Shown here: in pieces, positions 1 to 8,143 of the stretch
How the letters are laid out: the number at the start of each line of letters is the position of its first letter
How positions within the stretch are numbered: position 1 is the first letter of the stretch
Assembly: GCA_030529125.1 (NCBI GenBank)
Contig: JAUMXP010000009.1
Location: forward strand, 1-19,365
DNA from: Eubacteriales bacterium
GTDB taxonomy: Bacteria > Bacillota > Clostridia > Oscillospirales > Acutalibacteraceae
Length of the DNA stretch: 19,365 nt
Reading direction: 5' to 3'
Notes under the pieces: generated by a model
The model's database searches: none
What the model was told of the DNA's origin: nothing
Seen by the model: only the letters and a program-made list of their open reading frames with translations
Translations under genes and position numbers: made by a program

Positions 1-572
1 ATATCATGATAGCTGTATCCGGCGCGAAGCAGACCATTGACACAGCGTCTGCGACCTTTCTCATCAATAAGGCACTTAGCGTACTTTTTATCAATAATCG
101 CTTTGATGTTTTCGATAGTGTCGCAGTCAAATTCATCGACAGTATCTTTTGCTAATTCTCTGTCAATGCCTTTTTCAATAAGCTTTCTGATAGCAGCACT
201 AGGGGAGAGATGCTTGATAAAAAGCAAGTCGTGTGCGTAGCGCTTTGCGTACTTTTCGTCATTGATAAGTCCGAGCTCTTCGAGTCTATCAGCAGCTTTC
301 TGTGCTGCTTCAACGCTGCTGTCTTTAGCAACTTTCTGTATAAGCTCGTGCTTAGAATGATCGCGAAAGGATATCAGCCACATGGCCTTATCTTTAGCTC
401 GTTTGTAGTTAGAATTCTGTACTAGCTCATGCAGCTTTTCGTCTGTTATTTCATCCATGACGTCAATTCGCATTGAAAGAATAGTTTCTGTGTCTACTTT
501 AAATGCGAATTCTCCGTCTATATATAGCGCTGACAGCCCTTTTTTCTTGGGCTCAATAGCAGTAATAATCAT
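1..572 (-). CDS. recX: Regulatory protein RecX (partial, cut by left edge)
   Basis: RecX modulates RecA filament formation in the cytoplasm. My translation of this strand gives an uninterrupted frame of 190 residues. It begins MIITAIEPKKKGLSALYIDGE and carries the helical repeat pattern of the family, for example the region around DKAMWLISFRDHSKHELIQK and then RLEELGLINDEKYAKRYAHD, followed by a second three-helix repeat. The N-terminal extension before the first repeat is typical of Firmicute RecX. The start ATG shares one base with the recA stop (TAATG), so translation is probably coupled to recA; no strong ribosome binding site of its own is visible. The C-terminus lies beyond position 1. 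Position directly after recA and the repeat pattern make the call secure. Confidence 0.9.
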   Translation of the reverse strand, partial: MIITAIEPKKKGLSALYIDGEFAFKVDTETILSMRIDVMDEITDEKLHELVQNSNYKRAKDKAMWLISFRDHSKHELIQKVAKDSSVEAAQKAADRLEELGLINDEKYAKRYAHDLLFIKHLSPSAAIRKLIEKGIDRELAKDTVDEFDCDTIENIKAIIDKKYAKCLIDEKGRRRCVNGLLRAGYSYHD

Positions 573-1675
573 TAGTCTTCAACTAAAATATCAATGTTTG
601 ATTTAGAAGCTTTAGTTGTAGTTTTTGCTTCAGCTTTAGCAGCAGGAGCAACCACAGCAGTCTTAGCTGGCTTCTTGGCTCTAGTACTTAGCTTGTCAAT
701 ATTCTGCCATAAGAGAGTCTCGATTTCCTGTCTGAGTTCATCGTTGTTCTCGAGTAACTCTTTTACGTTATCGCGACCCTGGCCAAGTCTTGTGTCGCCA
801 AAGTTGAACCAAGCACCTGATTTCTGAACGATATCTGCTTTAACTGCGAGGTCGAGGAGTTCGCCTGTGCGGGAGATACCCTTACCGTACATGATGTCAA
901 ATTCAGCCTCTTTGAATGGAGGAGCGATCTTATTCTTAACTACCTTAGCACGTGTACGTGAACCAATCATCTCACCGTTTTGCTTAAGTGTTTCAACTCT
1001 TCTGATGTCGATACGTACAGATGAGTAGAACTTCAGTGCTCTACCGCCAGGAGTAACCTCTGGGTTACCGTATACAATACCAACCTTTTCTCTAAGCTGG
1101 TTGATGAAGATAGCTACGCAGTTTGATTTAGAGATAGCACCTGCGAGCTTTCTTAAAGCCTGTGACATAAGTCTAGCCTGAAGACCAACGTGTGAGTCAC
1201 CCATTTCGCCTTCGATTTCAGCCTTTGGAACTAAAGCCGCAACTGAGTCGATAACAATAACGTCGATAGCACCTGAACGGATAAGTGCTTCAGCGATTTC
1301 AAGCGCATCTTCACCGGTGTCAGGCTGAGAAACGAGCAGTGAGTCAACGTCTACACCGAGAGCCTGTGCGTAAACAGGGTCTAAAGCGTGTTCGACATCG
1401 ATGAATGCAACGTTGCCGCCATCTTTCTGACCTTCAGCAATACAATGCAGTGAAAGTGTAGTTTTACCTGAACTTTCAGGTCCGTATATTTCAATGATTC
1501 TGCCACGTGGCAAACCGCCGATACCTAAGGCAATATCCAGTGACAGTGAACCGGTAGATACATGACCAACGTTGAGTGCAGAATCTTGACCCAGACGCAT
1601 AACAGCACCTTTACCAAACTGTTTTTCAATCTGACCTAAAGCGGTCTCCAAAGCTTTATTCTTATCAATAGCCAT
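572..1675 (-). CDS. recA: Recombinase RecA
   Basis: RecA is the ATP-dependent strand-exchange protein of homologous recombination and the co-protease that triggers LexA cleavage. The 367-residue product has the Walker A motif GPESSGKT at residues 65-72, the following ALDP/YAQALGVD segment, the VIDSVAALVPKAEIEGEMGD stretch that includes Walker B and loop L1, and the INQLREKVGVxxGNPE-like loop 2 region. The C-terminal tail after the core is rich in Ala, Lys and Thr and ends acidic (DILVED), which is common in the family. Length is normal. The start is supported by AAAGGAGA a few bases upstream. It has its own promoter and LexA-like box upstream and is probably co-transcribed with recX. Confidence 0.98.
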   Translation of the reverse strand: MAIDKNKALETALGQIEKQFGKGAVMRLGQDSALNVGHVSTGSLSLDIALGIGGLPRGRIIEIYGPESSGKTTLSLHCIAEGQKDGGNVAFIDVEHALDPVYAQALGVDVDSLLVSQPDTGEDALEIAEALIRSGAIDVIVIDSVAALVPKAEIEGEMGDSHVGLQARLMSQALRKLAGAISKSNCVAIFINQLREKVGIVYGNPEVTPGGRALKFYSSVRIDIRRVETLKQNGEMIGSRTRAKVVKNKIAPPFKEAEFDIMYGKGISRTGELLDLAVKADIVQKSGAWFNFGDTRLGQGRDNVKELLENNDELRQEIETLLWQNIDKLSTRAKKPAKTAVVAPAAKAEAKTTTKASKSNIDILVED

Positions 1676-1719
1676 ACTTATGTCTCCTTTTGGGCACAGC
1701 CCTATATAATACGGTAGTC

Positions 1720-1748
1720 AGTATACCATATAAATATCCAAATTTCAA
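1720..1748 (-). promoter_or_regulatory. recA promoter (-35 TTGAAA, -10 TATACT)
   Basis: On the minus strand TTGAAA (1743-1748) is followed by a 17-base spacer and TATACT (1720-1725), a near-consensus housekeeping promoter. It gives a short leader to the recA ribosome binding site. Spacing and match are seen directly; activity is inferred. Confidence 0.8.
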
Positions 1749-1756
1749 CAAAAATT

Positions 1757-1770
1757 CGAAAATATGTTCT
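1757..1770. promoter_or_regulatory. LexA (DinR-type) box upstream of recA
   Basis: The sequence CGAAAATATGTTCT matches the Gram-positive LexA operator pattern CGAAC-N4-GTTCG. One half-site (GTTC) is perfect and the other has one mismatch (GAAA for GAAC). It lies just upstream of the recA -35 element, as expected for SOS control of recA. Confidence 0.65.
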
Positions 1771-1772
1771 AA

Positions 1773-1791
1773 TCGTAACATCGAGTTACGA
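1773..1791. repeat. Inverted repeat across the prmC stop codon
   Basis: TCGTAAC and GTTACGA are perfect 7-base arms around a 5-base loop, and the prmC TAA stop lies inside one arm. There is no U-run directly after it on the minus strand, so it is at best a weak terminator for the prmC operon. An operator or chance repeat is also possible. Confidence 0.35.
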
Positions 1792-2634
1792 ATTGTAAAT
1801 AGCGGTCACAGCACGTATAGTTGAGCCTAAGTCGTAGTAAGCTTTTATATCAGAAAAACCGTGATTTGTTAGTATATCACAGATGTATTCAAACTGTCCT
1901 TCGCCGATTTCAAAAGCGATGATACCGCCGATTTTGAGCTTTCTGCTCCATGTGTCTACAATACCGCGATAAAAGTCGTAGCCGTCTACTCCGCCGTCTA
2001 AAGCCATCTTTGGTTCGAACTGCACTTCACGTTGCAAGACTGCAATTTCGTCTGACTTAATATATGGGGGATTAGACACTACAAGGTCAAAGAAGCTGTC
2101 TTCAAAACTGTCTGCGCAATCATATAAATCAGCGTGAATGGTGTTAACGTCAGCATTATTTATATCACAGTTTTCTTTGAGAAAGATGTATGCAACATTG
2201 CTTTTTTCGACAGCATAGACTTCGCTATTATTAAGCTCTTTTTGTAGAGTTACAGCGATTATACCCGAGCCTGAGCACAGGTCAATAACCTTGAGCTCCT
2301 TCTTATCAGATAATAAATCGACGCACGCTCTGACCAAAACTTCAGTGTCATCTCTAGGAATGAGCACTCCATCTGCAACGTTGAACCGTCTGGAGAAAAA
2401 CTCCCAGTATCCGATGATGTACTGAATAGGCTCTCCGGTAATCCTTCGGTCAGCAAGTTTTGTTATTGTATCAAAGTCACTGTCGCTTACAGCTTTATCT
2501 CCATAGATAGTTATGTCAGCACGACTGATGTTCAGTACATGCTGCATTATGGTTATAGCGTCATAATTTGCATCGTCTATATCAGCGCTCGAGAGCTTTT
2601 GTTTAATAAAACTGAATGTTTCTCTTATGTTCAT
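1786..2634 (-). CDS. prmC: Peptide chain release factor N5-glutamine methyltransferase PrmC
   Basis: PrmC (HemK) methylates the glutamine of the GGQ motif in release factors RF1 and RF2, using S-adenosylmethionine. The 282-residue product has an N-terminal helical domain, the GEPIQYIIG and IPRDDTE motifs that lead into the catalytic domain, an SAM-binding DLCSGSG loop, the diagnostic NPPY motif and a downstream EPKMALDGGVDG segment. Length is normal. The start overlaps the stop of the DUF1385 gene (ATGA-type junction) and has no good Shine-Dalgarno, which suggests translational coupling. In many Firmicutes prmC stands beside prfA; here recA is next instead. Confidence 0.95.
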   Translation of the reverse strand: MNIRETFSFIKQKLSSADIDDANYDAITIMQHVLNISRADITIYGDKAVSDSDFDTITKLADRRITGEPIQYIIGYWEFFSRRFNVADGVLIPRDDTEVLVRACVDLLSDKKELKVIDLCSGSGIIAVTLQKELNNSEVYAVEKSNVAYIFLKENCDINNADVNTIHADLYDCADSFEDSFFDLVVSNPPYIKSDEIAVLQREVQFEPKMALDGGVDGYDFYRGIVDTWSRKLKIGGIIAFEIGEGQFEYICDILTNHGFSDIKAYYDLGSTIRAVTAIYNS

Positions 2635-3632
2635 CAGGATTTTTTGATAATATCAGAGCCGTCGTCAGGGATGACAGGAGTCATAGCCTCAATAGCTACT
2701 TCAATCATTTTTTCATCAGGCTCTTTTGTTGTGATTCTCTGAGCCCACATACCAGGAGCTGCGAGCATACGGGTAAACCAGTTATCGTGCTTACCACACA
2801 GTTTGATAACTTCGTAGCCAAGACCTACCATCAGTGGAAGTAAGAGAATCTTAAATATCGGGCGTAATACACCGATGTTAGCCGGAATGAAAAGTCCGAG
2901 TACAATACCGAGTAAAAGTGTAACAACAAGGAAACTTGTGCCGCATCTTGGGTGGAATCTCTTCTGCTTTTTGATGTTTTCTACGTTTAGCTCCAAGCCT
3001 GCTTCATAGCAGAAGATAGTTTTGTGCTCAGCACCATGGTACATGAACACACGCTTCATTTCCTGCATACGTGAGCACAGAATGATGTATGTCAGAAACA
3101 GAACAATTTTCAGTACACCTTCAAATGCTGATTTAGCAAAAGAAGCCCACACAAGATCTTTACTCAGGATGTCAAAACTCCAGAATTCTTTTATGAGATA
3201 TGCTATACCGTCATAGATAAGACTTGGTAAAAAGAAGAACAGACCAATCGCGAGTGCAACGCCTAAAATAGTCGCAATAACCATGATAACCTTCATCAGG
3301 TTATCGCCGAATTTGTCTGTGAGCCATTTTTCAAACTTTGATGGTTCTTCTTCTTCAATTTCTCCAGCTTCGAGTGCTTTGTCAGCAGAGATAGCGAGTG
3401 CCTTGTAGCTTAGTCTCATTGAGTCTATAATGCCCACAAAACCTCTGATAAAAGGGAGTCTGAAGAACTTGCCTTTTGAAGAGATAGACTTAAATGTCAG
3501 GTCTTCTGTGTGTATTTCATTTTCACCGGTGCGAACAGCTACTGTAGTGCGCTTAGGACCGCGCATCATAATACCTTCGATAAGCGCTGAGCCACCGATA
3601 GATGTAATTTTGCATTGGTTAGATTTTGCCAT
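2634..3632 (-). CDS. yqhQ: DUF1385 (YqhQ-like) polytopic membrane protein
   Basis: This 332-residue integral membrane protein belongs to the DUF1385 family, whose biochemical function is not established. Conserved marks are GGSALIEGIMMRGP near residues 13-26, YHGAEHKTI near 198-206 and RFHPRCGTSF near 225-234. Hydrophobic segments lie at roughly 113-137, 172-186, 233-255 and 260-280. The His, Glu and Cys residues in the last two motifs are typical of the family and could bind a metal, which is inference. AAGGAA, placed inside the end of the upstream kinase gene, is a suitable ribosome binding site. DUF1385 followed by prmC is a recurrent pair in Clostridia. Confidence 0.9.
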   Translation of the reverse strand: MAKSNQCKITSIGGSALIEGIMMRGPKRTTVAVRTGENEIHTEDLTFKSISSKGKFFRLPFIRGFVGIIDSMRLSYKALAISADKALEAGEIEEEEPSKFEKWLTDKFGDNLMKVIMVIATILGVALAIGLFFFLPSLIYDGIAYLIKEFWSFDILSKDLVWASFAKSAFEGVLKIVLFLTYIILCSRMQEMKRVFMYHGAEHKTIFCYEAGLELNVENIKKQKRFHPRCGTSFLVVTLLLGIVLGLFIPANIGVLRPIFKILLLPLMVGLGYEVIKLCGKHDNWFTRMLAAPGMWAQRITTKEPDEKMIEVAIEAMTPVIPDDGSDIIKKS

Positions 3633-3635
3633 AGT

Positions 3636-5102
3636 TTATTCCTTCGTTATATCGTTAATTTGAGCAGGAAGAGACGATTGTGCGTCCTCGTCCTGGTTAG
3701 CATATATCGGCAGACCGATAGTAACAGTAGTGCCGACTTCTAAACTTGAGTCGATTTCGAGAGTACCGTTGTGGAGCTTGATAATCTCGTCAGCAACAGC
3801 AAGTCCGATACCTGAGCCGTTAACTTTTTGGTTAGCTTTGTAGAATTTATCTTTGATTTTCGGAATATCTTCAGTAGCTATACCGCAGCCGTTGTCAGCA
3901 ACGATAATCTTAATCATATTCTCTTTGAAATCCTGATAAACCTGCACACCTACCATACCACTCTCAGGTGTGTATTTCAGAGCGTTATCAATAATGTTGA
4001 TAAACACCTGCTTGAGTCTGTTGCGGTCACCGTAAACCGGAGGCATGATTTCCGGATCATCGTACAGCAGATGTTTACCTTCTGATAAAGCACGTTCTTT
4101 GAACATATATACCGCTTCGTCAACCTCAGCGAGTATATCGATTTTTTGCATTTGCATAGTGAGTCGACCACTCTGAAGCTTAGAGAAGTCGAGCAGTTCT
4201 TCAACAATTCCTGTAAGTCGTGAGCTTTCTTTGACGATAACAGACATACCTTTTTCCAGAGTGACGCGGTCAGGCACGCCGTACTGCATAGTCTCAGCCC
4301 AACCTTTGATAGCAGTGAGCGGAGTACGCAGCTCATGTGATACACGAGAGATAAAGTCGTTTTTGAGCTTTTCTGATGCGTCAAGCTCCTTAGCCATGTC
4401 GTTGATAGAGTCGCATAGCTCACCGATTTCGTCATCGTACATCTTGTCGAGTTTAGCGTCAAAGTCACCTTGCGCTATTCGTTTTGCGGTAGCGCTCATT
4501 TCGCGGACAGGCTTGACAATAGAGCGGATAAAATATCTGCTGGAGAAAGCAACGCACGCGATAATGATAAGACCGATGAAGATAGCAACGAGTGTAACTA
4601 CAAGTGTGTATAGGTCAGCTTTCCTCAGCGATACAACATAACGCACAGCACCGACAGAAGTACCGTTAGAGTTTCTGATAATGTGAGTAGCCGCCATAAC
4701 GTCTTCGCCGGAACTCAATTCGCCTGTCCATTGGGCGAAGCTAGATTCAGATTCAAGCGCATCTTCGTAGTCAGGCATAGAAACACCTTCGTCAGGCTCA
4801 AAGCCTGTCGATGTAACGATAACACGGCCGCTGGCGTTTATTACCATGAGCTCCATGTTCTCTTTGTACAGAAAGTCCTCGACATATTTGGATGCGGTGT
4901 TCTGGAAATCAAGCGTGCTTTCACACTTATATCCCGGAAAAACAGCAGACAACTCGCTGTTGCGGTTTAAAATAGACTGCTCGATTGAAGAGTAGCAAAG
5001 GGACTGTACTGAAATGCCCAAGCCTATTACGAGCAAAGTTATAACAGCGATAATCATACCAAAGGTGTTGATTATCCATCGTTTAGTAATACCCTTGAAC
5101 AT
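3636..5102 (-). CDS. Membrane sensor histidine kinase (PhoR/VicK-like)
   Basis: The 488-residue kinase has a first membrane helix at about 12-34, an extracytoplasmic sensing region to about 163, and a second helix at about 164-186. A HAMP linker follows at about 187-240. The HisKA domain has the phospho-acceptor His256 in FISRVSHELRTPLTAIKG. The HATPase_c domain has the N box Asn373 in NIIDNALKYTPE, the G1 box DNGCGI near 403-408 and the G2 box GSGIGLAV near 429-436. All catalytic motifs are intact. AGGAGGG a few bases upstream supports the start. It lies 67 bases after the response regulator gene and is its probable partner. The stimulus is unknown; the extracytoplasmic part resembles a small PAS-like/Cache-like region, but this is a guess. 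Confidence 0.93.
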   Translation of the reverse strand: MFKGITKRWIINTFGMIIAVITLLVIGLGISVQSLCYSSIEQSILNRNSELSAVFPGYKCESTLDFQNTASKYVEDFLYKENMELMVINASGRVIVTSTGFEPDEGVSMPDYEDALESESSFAQWTGELSSGEDVMAATHIIRNSNGTSVGAVRYVVSLRKADLYTLVVTLVAIFIGLIIIACVAFSSRYFIRSIVKPVREMSATAKRIAQGDFDAKLDKMYDDEIGELCDSINDMAKELDASEKLKNDFISRVSHELRTPLTAIKGWAETMQYGVPDRVTLEKGMSVIVKESSRLTGIVEELLDFSKLQSGRLTMQMQKIDILAEVDEAVYMFKERALSEGKHLLYDDPEIMPPVYGDRNRLKQVFINIIDNALKYTPESGMVGVQVYQDFKENMIKIIVADNGCGIATEDIPKIKDKFYKANQKVNGSGIGLAVADEIIKLHNGTLEIDSSLEVGTTVTIGLPIYANQDEDAQSSLPAQINDITKE

Positions 5103-5169
5103 TTTGTCCCTCCTCTCTTAAAAGATATCAAAATGCAAAAGGCAGTTATTATATAAGTTTATTGAATTA

Positions 5170-5871
5170 TCAGGTATCCCACTTGTAGCCAAGACCCCAT
5201 ACAGTAACGATGTATTTAGGGTTTGATGGTTCGTCTTCAACCTTCATTCTCAGTCTTCTGATGTTTACGTCAACGATTTTTTCTTCGCCGACATAAGCCT
5301 CACCCCAAACGTGGTTTAATATATCTGTTCTATCAAGAGCAACACCAGGGTTTGAGAAGAAGTATTCCATAATCTGGAATTCTACCTGAGTGAGTTCAAT
5401 CATTTTGCCGTTTTTCATAAGAGCACGGTTTCTGAGATTGAGTGTGAATATACCCGATTTAAGTTCTTCTTTAAAGTTGTTTTCAGCTCTCTGTTCAGCC
5501 AGAGCAACTCTACGATAAAGTGCATCAACACGAGCTGTGAGCTCAGATGGTGAGAATGGTTTTGTGATATAGTCATCAGCACCAAGCATAAGACCTGTGA
5601 CCTTATCCATTTCCTGAGTTCTTGCAGAAAGCATAATGATACCAATCCCTGAGTTCTTATTTCTCAGTTCCTTGCATACCTGCAAGCCGTCGATACCAGG
5701 CATCATAATGTCAAGGATTGCAACGTCAAAATCTCCGCCACTTTCCTCATACTTTTGCAGAGCCATCTCTCCACAGTCGGCTTCTACAACTTCGTAGCCT
5801 GCACGTCTGAGATTGATAACCACGAAATCGCGGATAGCAGCCTCATCTTCGCAAACAAGAATTTTTTTCAT
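5170..5871 (-). CDS. OmpR/PhoB-family response regulator
   Basis: The 233-residue protein begins MKKILVCEDE. The receiver domain has an acidic pocket at Glu8/Asp9, phospho-acceptor Asp54 in AILDIMMPGIDG, Ser82 and Lys104 in YITKPFSPSE. The C-terminal winged helix covers about 135-233 and includes the typical WGxxYxGxEKxVDVNIRRLRxK and WGLGYK blocks. A longer frame starting five codons earlier is possible, but its ATG overlaps the GGAGG Shine-Dalgarno; ATG at 5871 lies 8 bases after GGAGG and is the better start. The gene sits 20 bases after the lipoprotein gene and upstream of the kinase, so it most likely forms a two-component system with that kinase. Confidence 0.95.
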   Translation of the reverse strand: MKKILVCEDEAAIRDFVVINLRRAGYEVVEADCGEMALQKYEESGGDFDVAILDIMMPGIDGLQVCKELRNKNSGIGIIMLSARTQEMDKVTGLMLGADDYITKPFSPSELTARVDALYRRVALAEQRAENNFKEELKSGIFTLNLRNRALMKNGKMIELTQVEFQIMEYFFSNPGVALDRTDILNHVWGEAYVGEEKIVDVNIRRLRMKVEDEPSNPKYIVTVWGLGYKWDT

Positions 5872-5879
5872 AACTAAAA

Positions 5880-5884
5880 CCTCC
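5880..5884 (-). promoter_or_regulatory. Ribosome binding site that fixes the response regulator start
   Basis: GGAGG lies 8 bases before the ATG at 5871. The alternative upstream ATG at 5886 overlaps this site (ATGGAGG) and cannot use it. Confidence 0.85.
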
Positions 5885-5891
5885 ATTTGTG

Positions 5892-7205
5892 TTATTGATT
5901 AACAAGCTTGAAAATCGAGCTGATTTCCTTGCCCGAAACAGACAGGTAACTATCGTTTGTTCCGATAGAATACGCGTAAACAGTAGCACCGGAACGCAAA
6001 AATTCGGTGTAGCCTGAATTGTTTTTGTCAAAGCTATCTTCTGAATACGCTTTTATAGAGACGAGAGCATCGGTGATAGTAATAGCATCATCAATGTACT
6101 CGATCATATATATGGTAGTTGTACGGTCTTTGCTGTTGTATCTAGCAGTGACCGCATTGTTCCATTTCTCAGGCATAGTGAGCATGTATCCGTCGTTCGG
6201 ACAGAATATGGAACTCTTTGATGTGTTCAGCGCATAAGTCTCTGTATCGAGATTACACCAGTTTATCTGACGTGATACTGCAGATAAATCCTCATTTTCA
6301 GTGTGTTGCATCAGTGAACACAGAGGAATATCTATTAACTCATTGTTGTCATAATCGTAGGAGCATATTTGTGTTGAGCGTCTTGTTGAGTTGTAGCCCG
6401 AATATGAGAACAGTGGGTTGATGAGAGCAGGAGAAGCAGGGTCAAAGAAAACAACCTGTGTTGTGTAGTCGCCTGTTGAGCTGACACCGTCTAACACCGC
6501 ACCGTAAGTACCGTATGCAATCTGGCTGTATGTAGCAGATGCTAGCTGTTTGATATCAGAGTCAAGCTCAACACTACTCAGTTCAACCAGCTCTGAGTTG
6601 TTATGTATCATAAGCTGTGCTTTAGCAGCTATATCACCCGAATATAAAGAGATCAGAAGCACATCGTCATTTTTATCAGAAGTGAAGTCGCCGATAACTA
6701 AGCTTGAGTATTGATGAGATATATTAAGCTGTGTGATTTTTTTGTTGTATTTGAATATGTTCAAAGTGTTCTGTGACGAAGTGCTTGTGGTGTAACCTAC
6801 AAGTATCTCGTTGACTTTATCGCCGTCAATGTCAGAAAAATCAATTCTGTCGATGTGTGATGCTGTGAGCAGAATATCATCGATGACTGTATATTCTTCG
6901 TTAGCATAGTCTACAAAGAGCAGATGAATGTGGTCGCCATCGTCGTCAGAGTACAGCGCGATAGCTTCCTCTTCGTCGTCTTTGTCGTAGTCGTTGATGA
7001 TAATTGAGCTACGGTTATTACCGCTTTTCGGATATTTGAGAGTATATTCGCCGGAAGTCTGACTATCAATCAGCTCCTGGATTTCTGCTTTGTTACCTGT
7101 TGCGTTAGGAGGACACATAATGTCAGAACCCTGAAAACTCATTACAGAGCAGCCTGACAGAGTAAGCACGAGTATGATAGAAATAAGTGCTACTAGTTTT
7201 TTCAT
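5892..7205 (-). CDS. Secreted lipoprotein with FG-GAP/VCBS-like repeats
   Basis: The 437-residue product has a Lys-containing N-terminus, a hydrophobic signal segment and a lipobox LSGC with Cys19 as the probable lipidated residue, so it should be anchored on the outer face of the membrane. Asp-rich repeats follow: near 70-85 (NDYDKDDEEE), 111-128 (DFSDIDGDKVNEI) and 159-175 (GDFTSDKNDDV). This is the pattern of FG-GAP/VCBS beta-propeller blades with calcium-binding DxDxD loops. The C-terminal third (about 330-437) has no motif I recognise. AGGAGGGG upstream supports the start. It lies 24 bases after trmB and 20 bases before the response regulator, so it is probably co-transcribed and may serve as an extracytoplasmic partner of the kinase. 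That link is inference. Confidence 0.8.
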   Translation of the reverse strand: MKKLVALISIILVLTLSGCSVMSFQGSDIMCPPNATGNKAEIQELIDSQTSGEYTLKYPKSGNNRSSIIINDYDKDDEEEAIALYSDDDGDHIHLLFVDYANEEYTVIDDILLTASHIDRIDFSDIDGDKVNEILVGYTTSTSSQNTLNIFKYNKKITQLNISHQYSSLVIGDFTSDKNDDVLLISLYSGDIAAKAQLMIHNNSELVELSSVELDSDIKQLASATYSQIAYGTYGAVLDGVSSTGDYTTQVVFFDPASPALINPLFSYSGYNSTRRSTQICSYDYDNNELIDIPLCSLMQHTENEDLSAVSRQINWCNLDTETYALNTSKSSIFCPNDGYMLTMPEKWNNAVTARYNSKDRTTTIYMIEYIDDAITITDALVSIKAYSEDSFDKNNSGYTEFLRSGATVYAYSIGTNDSYLSVSGKEISSIFKLVNQ

Positions 7206-7229
7206 TTTGTCCCCTCCTTATCGTGTAGT

Positions 7230-7886
7230 TTAGAGCTTTTCTGCTACCAGGTACTTTATTTTAATACCCTCGTTTGAGAACATATTTTCATGTTCAGTTC
7301 TGATATTATCTTTGACGTCGCTGTTGTGAAGGTCGTATGTGATGTATTTGATATCAAAGTCACTGCCTTTAAAGTACTCAAGACTTTCTTCAAACAACTC
7401 ATCGTTATCTGTTTTGAAGTTAATGCGCGCATTCTCAGCTAAAAATGTTCTGTATTTATTCAGCTTTGTTGTATAGGTGAGTCTGCGCTTTTTGTGCTTT
7501 TCTCTTGGCCATGGATTGCAGAAGTTGATATACATCTGGCTTATATTGTCGTCAGCTGAAACAAGCTCTTCAATATTTTCAACGTTGAACGCAACCAAAG
7601 CAATGTTGTTGACTTCTTTGTTATGCTCAGCAAAAAGCTTTTCGATATTGCGTCTGCCAACACCGAGCATATCACTTTTTATGTCGACAGCTATGTAGTT
7701 GATGTCAGGATTGCGCAATGCTTTCTGTGCAACAAAGCTGCATTTACCGCAACCGACTTCAAGCTGTATCTCGTTATCATTGTTGAAAAATGTCTGCCAT
7801 TTCCCAAAATAACTTTTAGGTTCCTTAATAAAATATCGGCACTGGTCCAGTTCAGGCTGTGCCCATTTCTTTTTTCTGATTCTCAT
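7230..7886 (-). CDS. trmB: tRNA (guanine-N7-)-methyltransferase TrmB
   Basis: TrmB makes m7G46 in the variable loop of tRNA using S-adenosylmethionine. The 218-residue protein has the SAM-binding block LEVGCGKCSF, the AVDIKSDMLG acidic segment, and the diagnostic NFCNPWPREKHKKRRL motif, then FKTDNDELFEESL near the C-terminal side. The short basic N-terminus MRIRKKKWAQPEL is typical. An in-frame stop two codons before the ATG fixes the start. The Shine-Dalgarno is poor (AAAAGG about 16 bases upstream), so expression may be modest. It is the first gene of a run with the lipoprotein and two-component genes. Confidence 0.95.
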   Translation of the reverse strand: MRIRKKKWAQPELDQCRYFIKEPKSYFGKWQTFFNNDNEIQLEVGCGKCSFVAQKALRNPDINYIAVDIKSDMLGVGRRNIEKLFAEHNKEVNNIALVAFNVENIEELVSADDNISQMYINFCNPWPREKHKKRRLTYTTKLNKYRTFLAENARINFKTDNDELFEESLEYFKGSDFDIKYITYDLHNSDVKDNIRTEHENMFSNEGIKIKYLVAEKL

Positions 7887-7969
7887 ATTTAATTACTGTT
7901 CGCCTTTTCTTTGCTCATGTAGTGGTCCCAAAAACACAGATTACCACATATAGTTATTTACATTACAAC

Positions 7970-7998
7970 ATTATAACAAATTGTTGTTTCTTTTGCAA
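7970..7998 (-). promoter_or_regulatory. Promoter for trmB, lipoprotein and two-component operon
   Basis: TTGCAA (7993-7998) is followed by 17 bases and a perfect TATAAT (7970-7975) on the minus strand. A start near 7963 would give a leader of about 75 bases before trmB. No other equally good promoter was seen down to prmC. Confidence 0.8.
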
Positions 7999-8082
7999 TT
8001 GTTTTTTTACATATATAATACAAATTTTTCATTAATTAAACAAAATAGATAATCTTTTGTGATAAAAACGCAAAAACAGCAG

Positions 8083-8127
8083 TAAAAAAGCGAAAAAACG
8101 GAGAAAATGAAACCGCTTTTTCGCTTT
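8083..8127 (-). terminator. Rho-independent terminator after the nif3-family gene
   Basis: On the minus strand AAAGCGAAAAAGCGG (8113-8127) pairs with CCGTTTTTTCGCTTT (8087-8101) with one G-U pair and an 11-base loop, followed by a T-run to about 8083. It ends the DUF1858-trmK-nif3 unit just before the trmB promoter region. Confidence 0.8.
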
Positions 8128-8143
8128 AATTACAAGTATATTT

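Noticed and set aside
3977..4468. A 163-codon open frame antiparallel or offset within the histidine kinase gene
   Set aside because: It shares the kinase strand in another frame, has no ribosome binding site and a Ser/Leu/Cys-rich composition typical of a shadow frame.
5103..5169. A TATAAT-like element between the response regulator and kinase genes
   Set aside because: No acceptable -35 at the right distance; the kinase is better explained as part of the upstream transcript.
7917..7949. Inverted repeat GTGGT/ACCAC in the trmB leader
   Set aside because: Only 5 bp with a 16-base loop and a bulge; too weak to call a regulatory structure.
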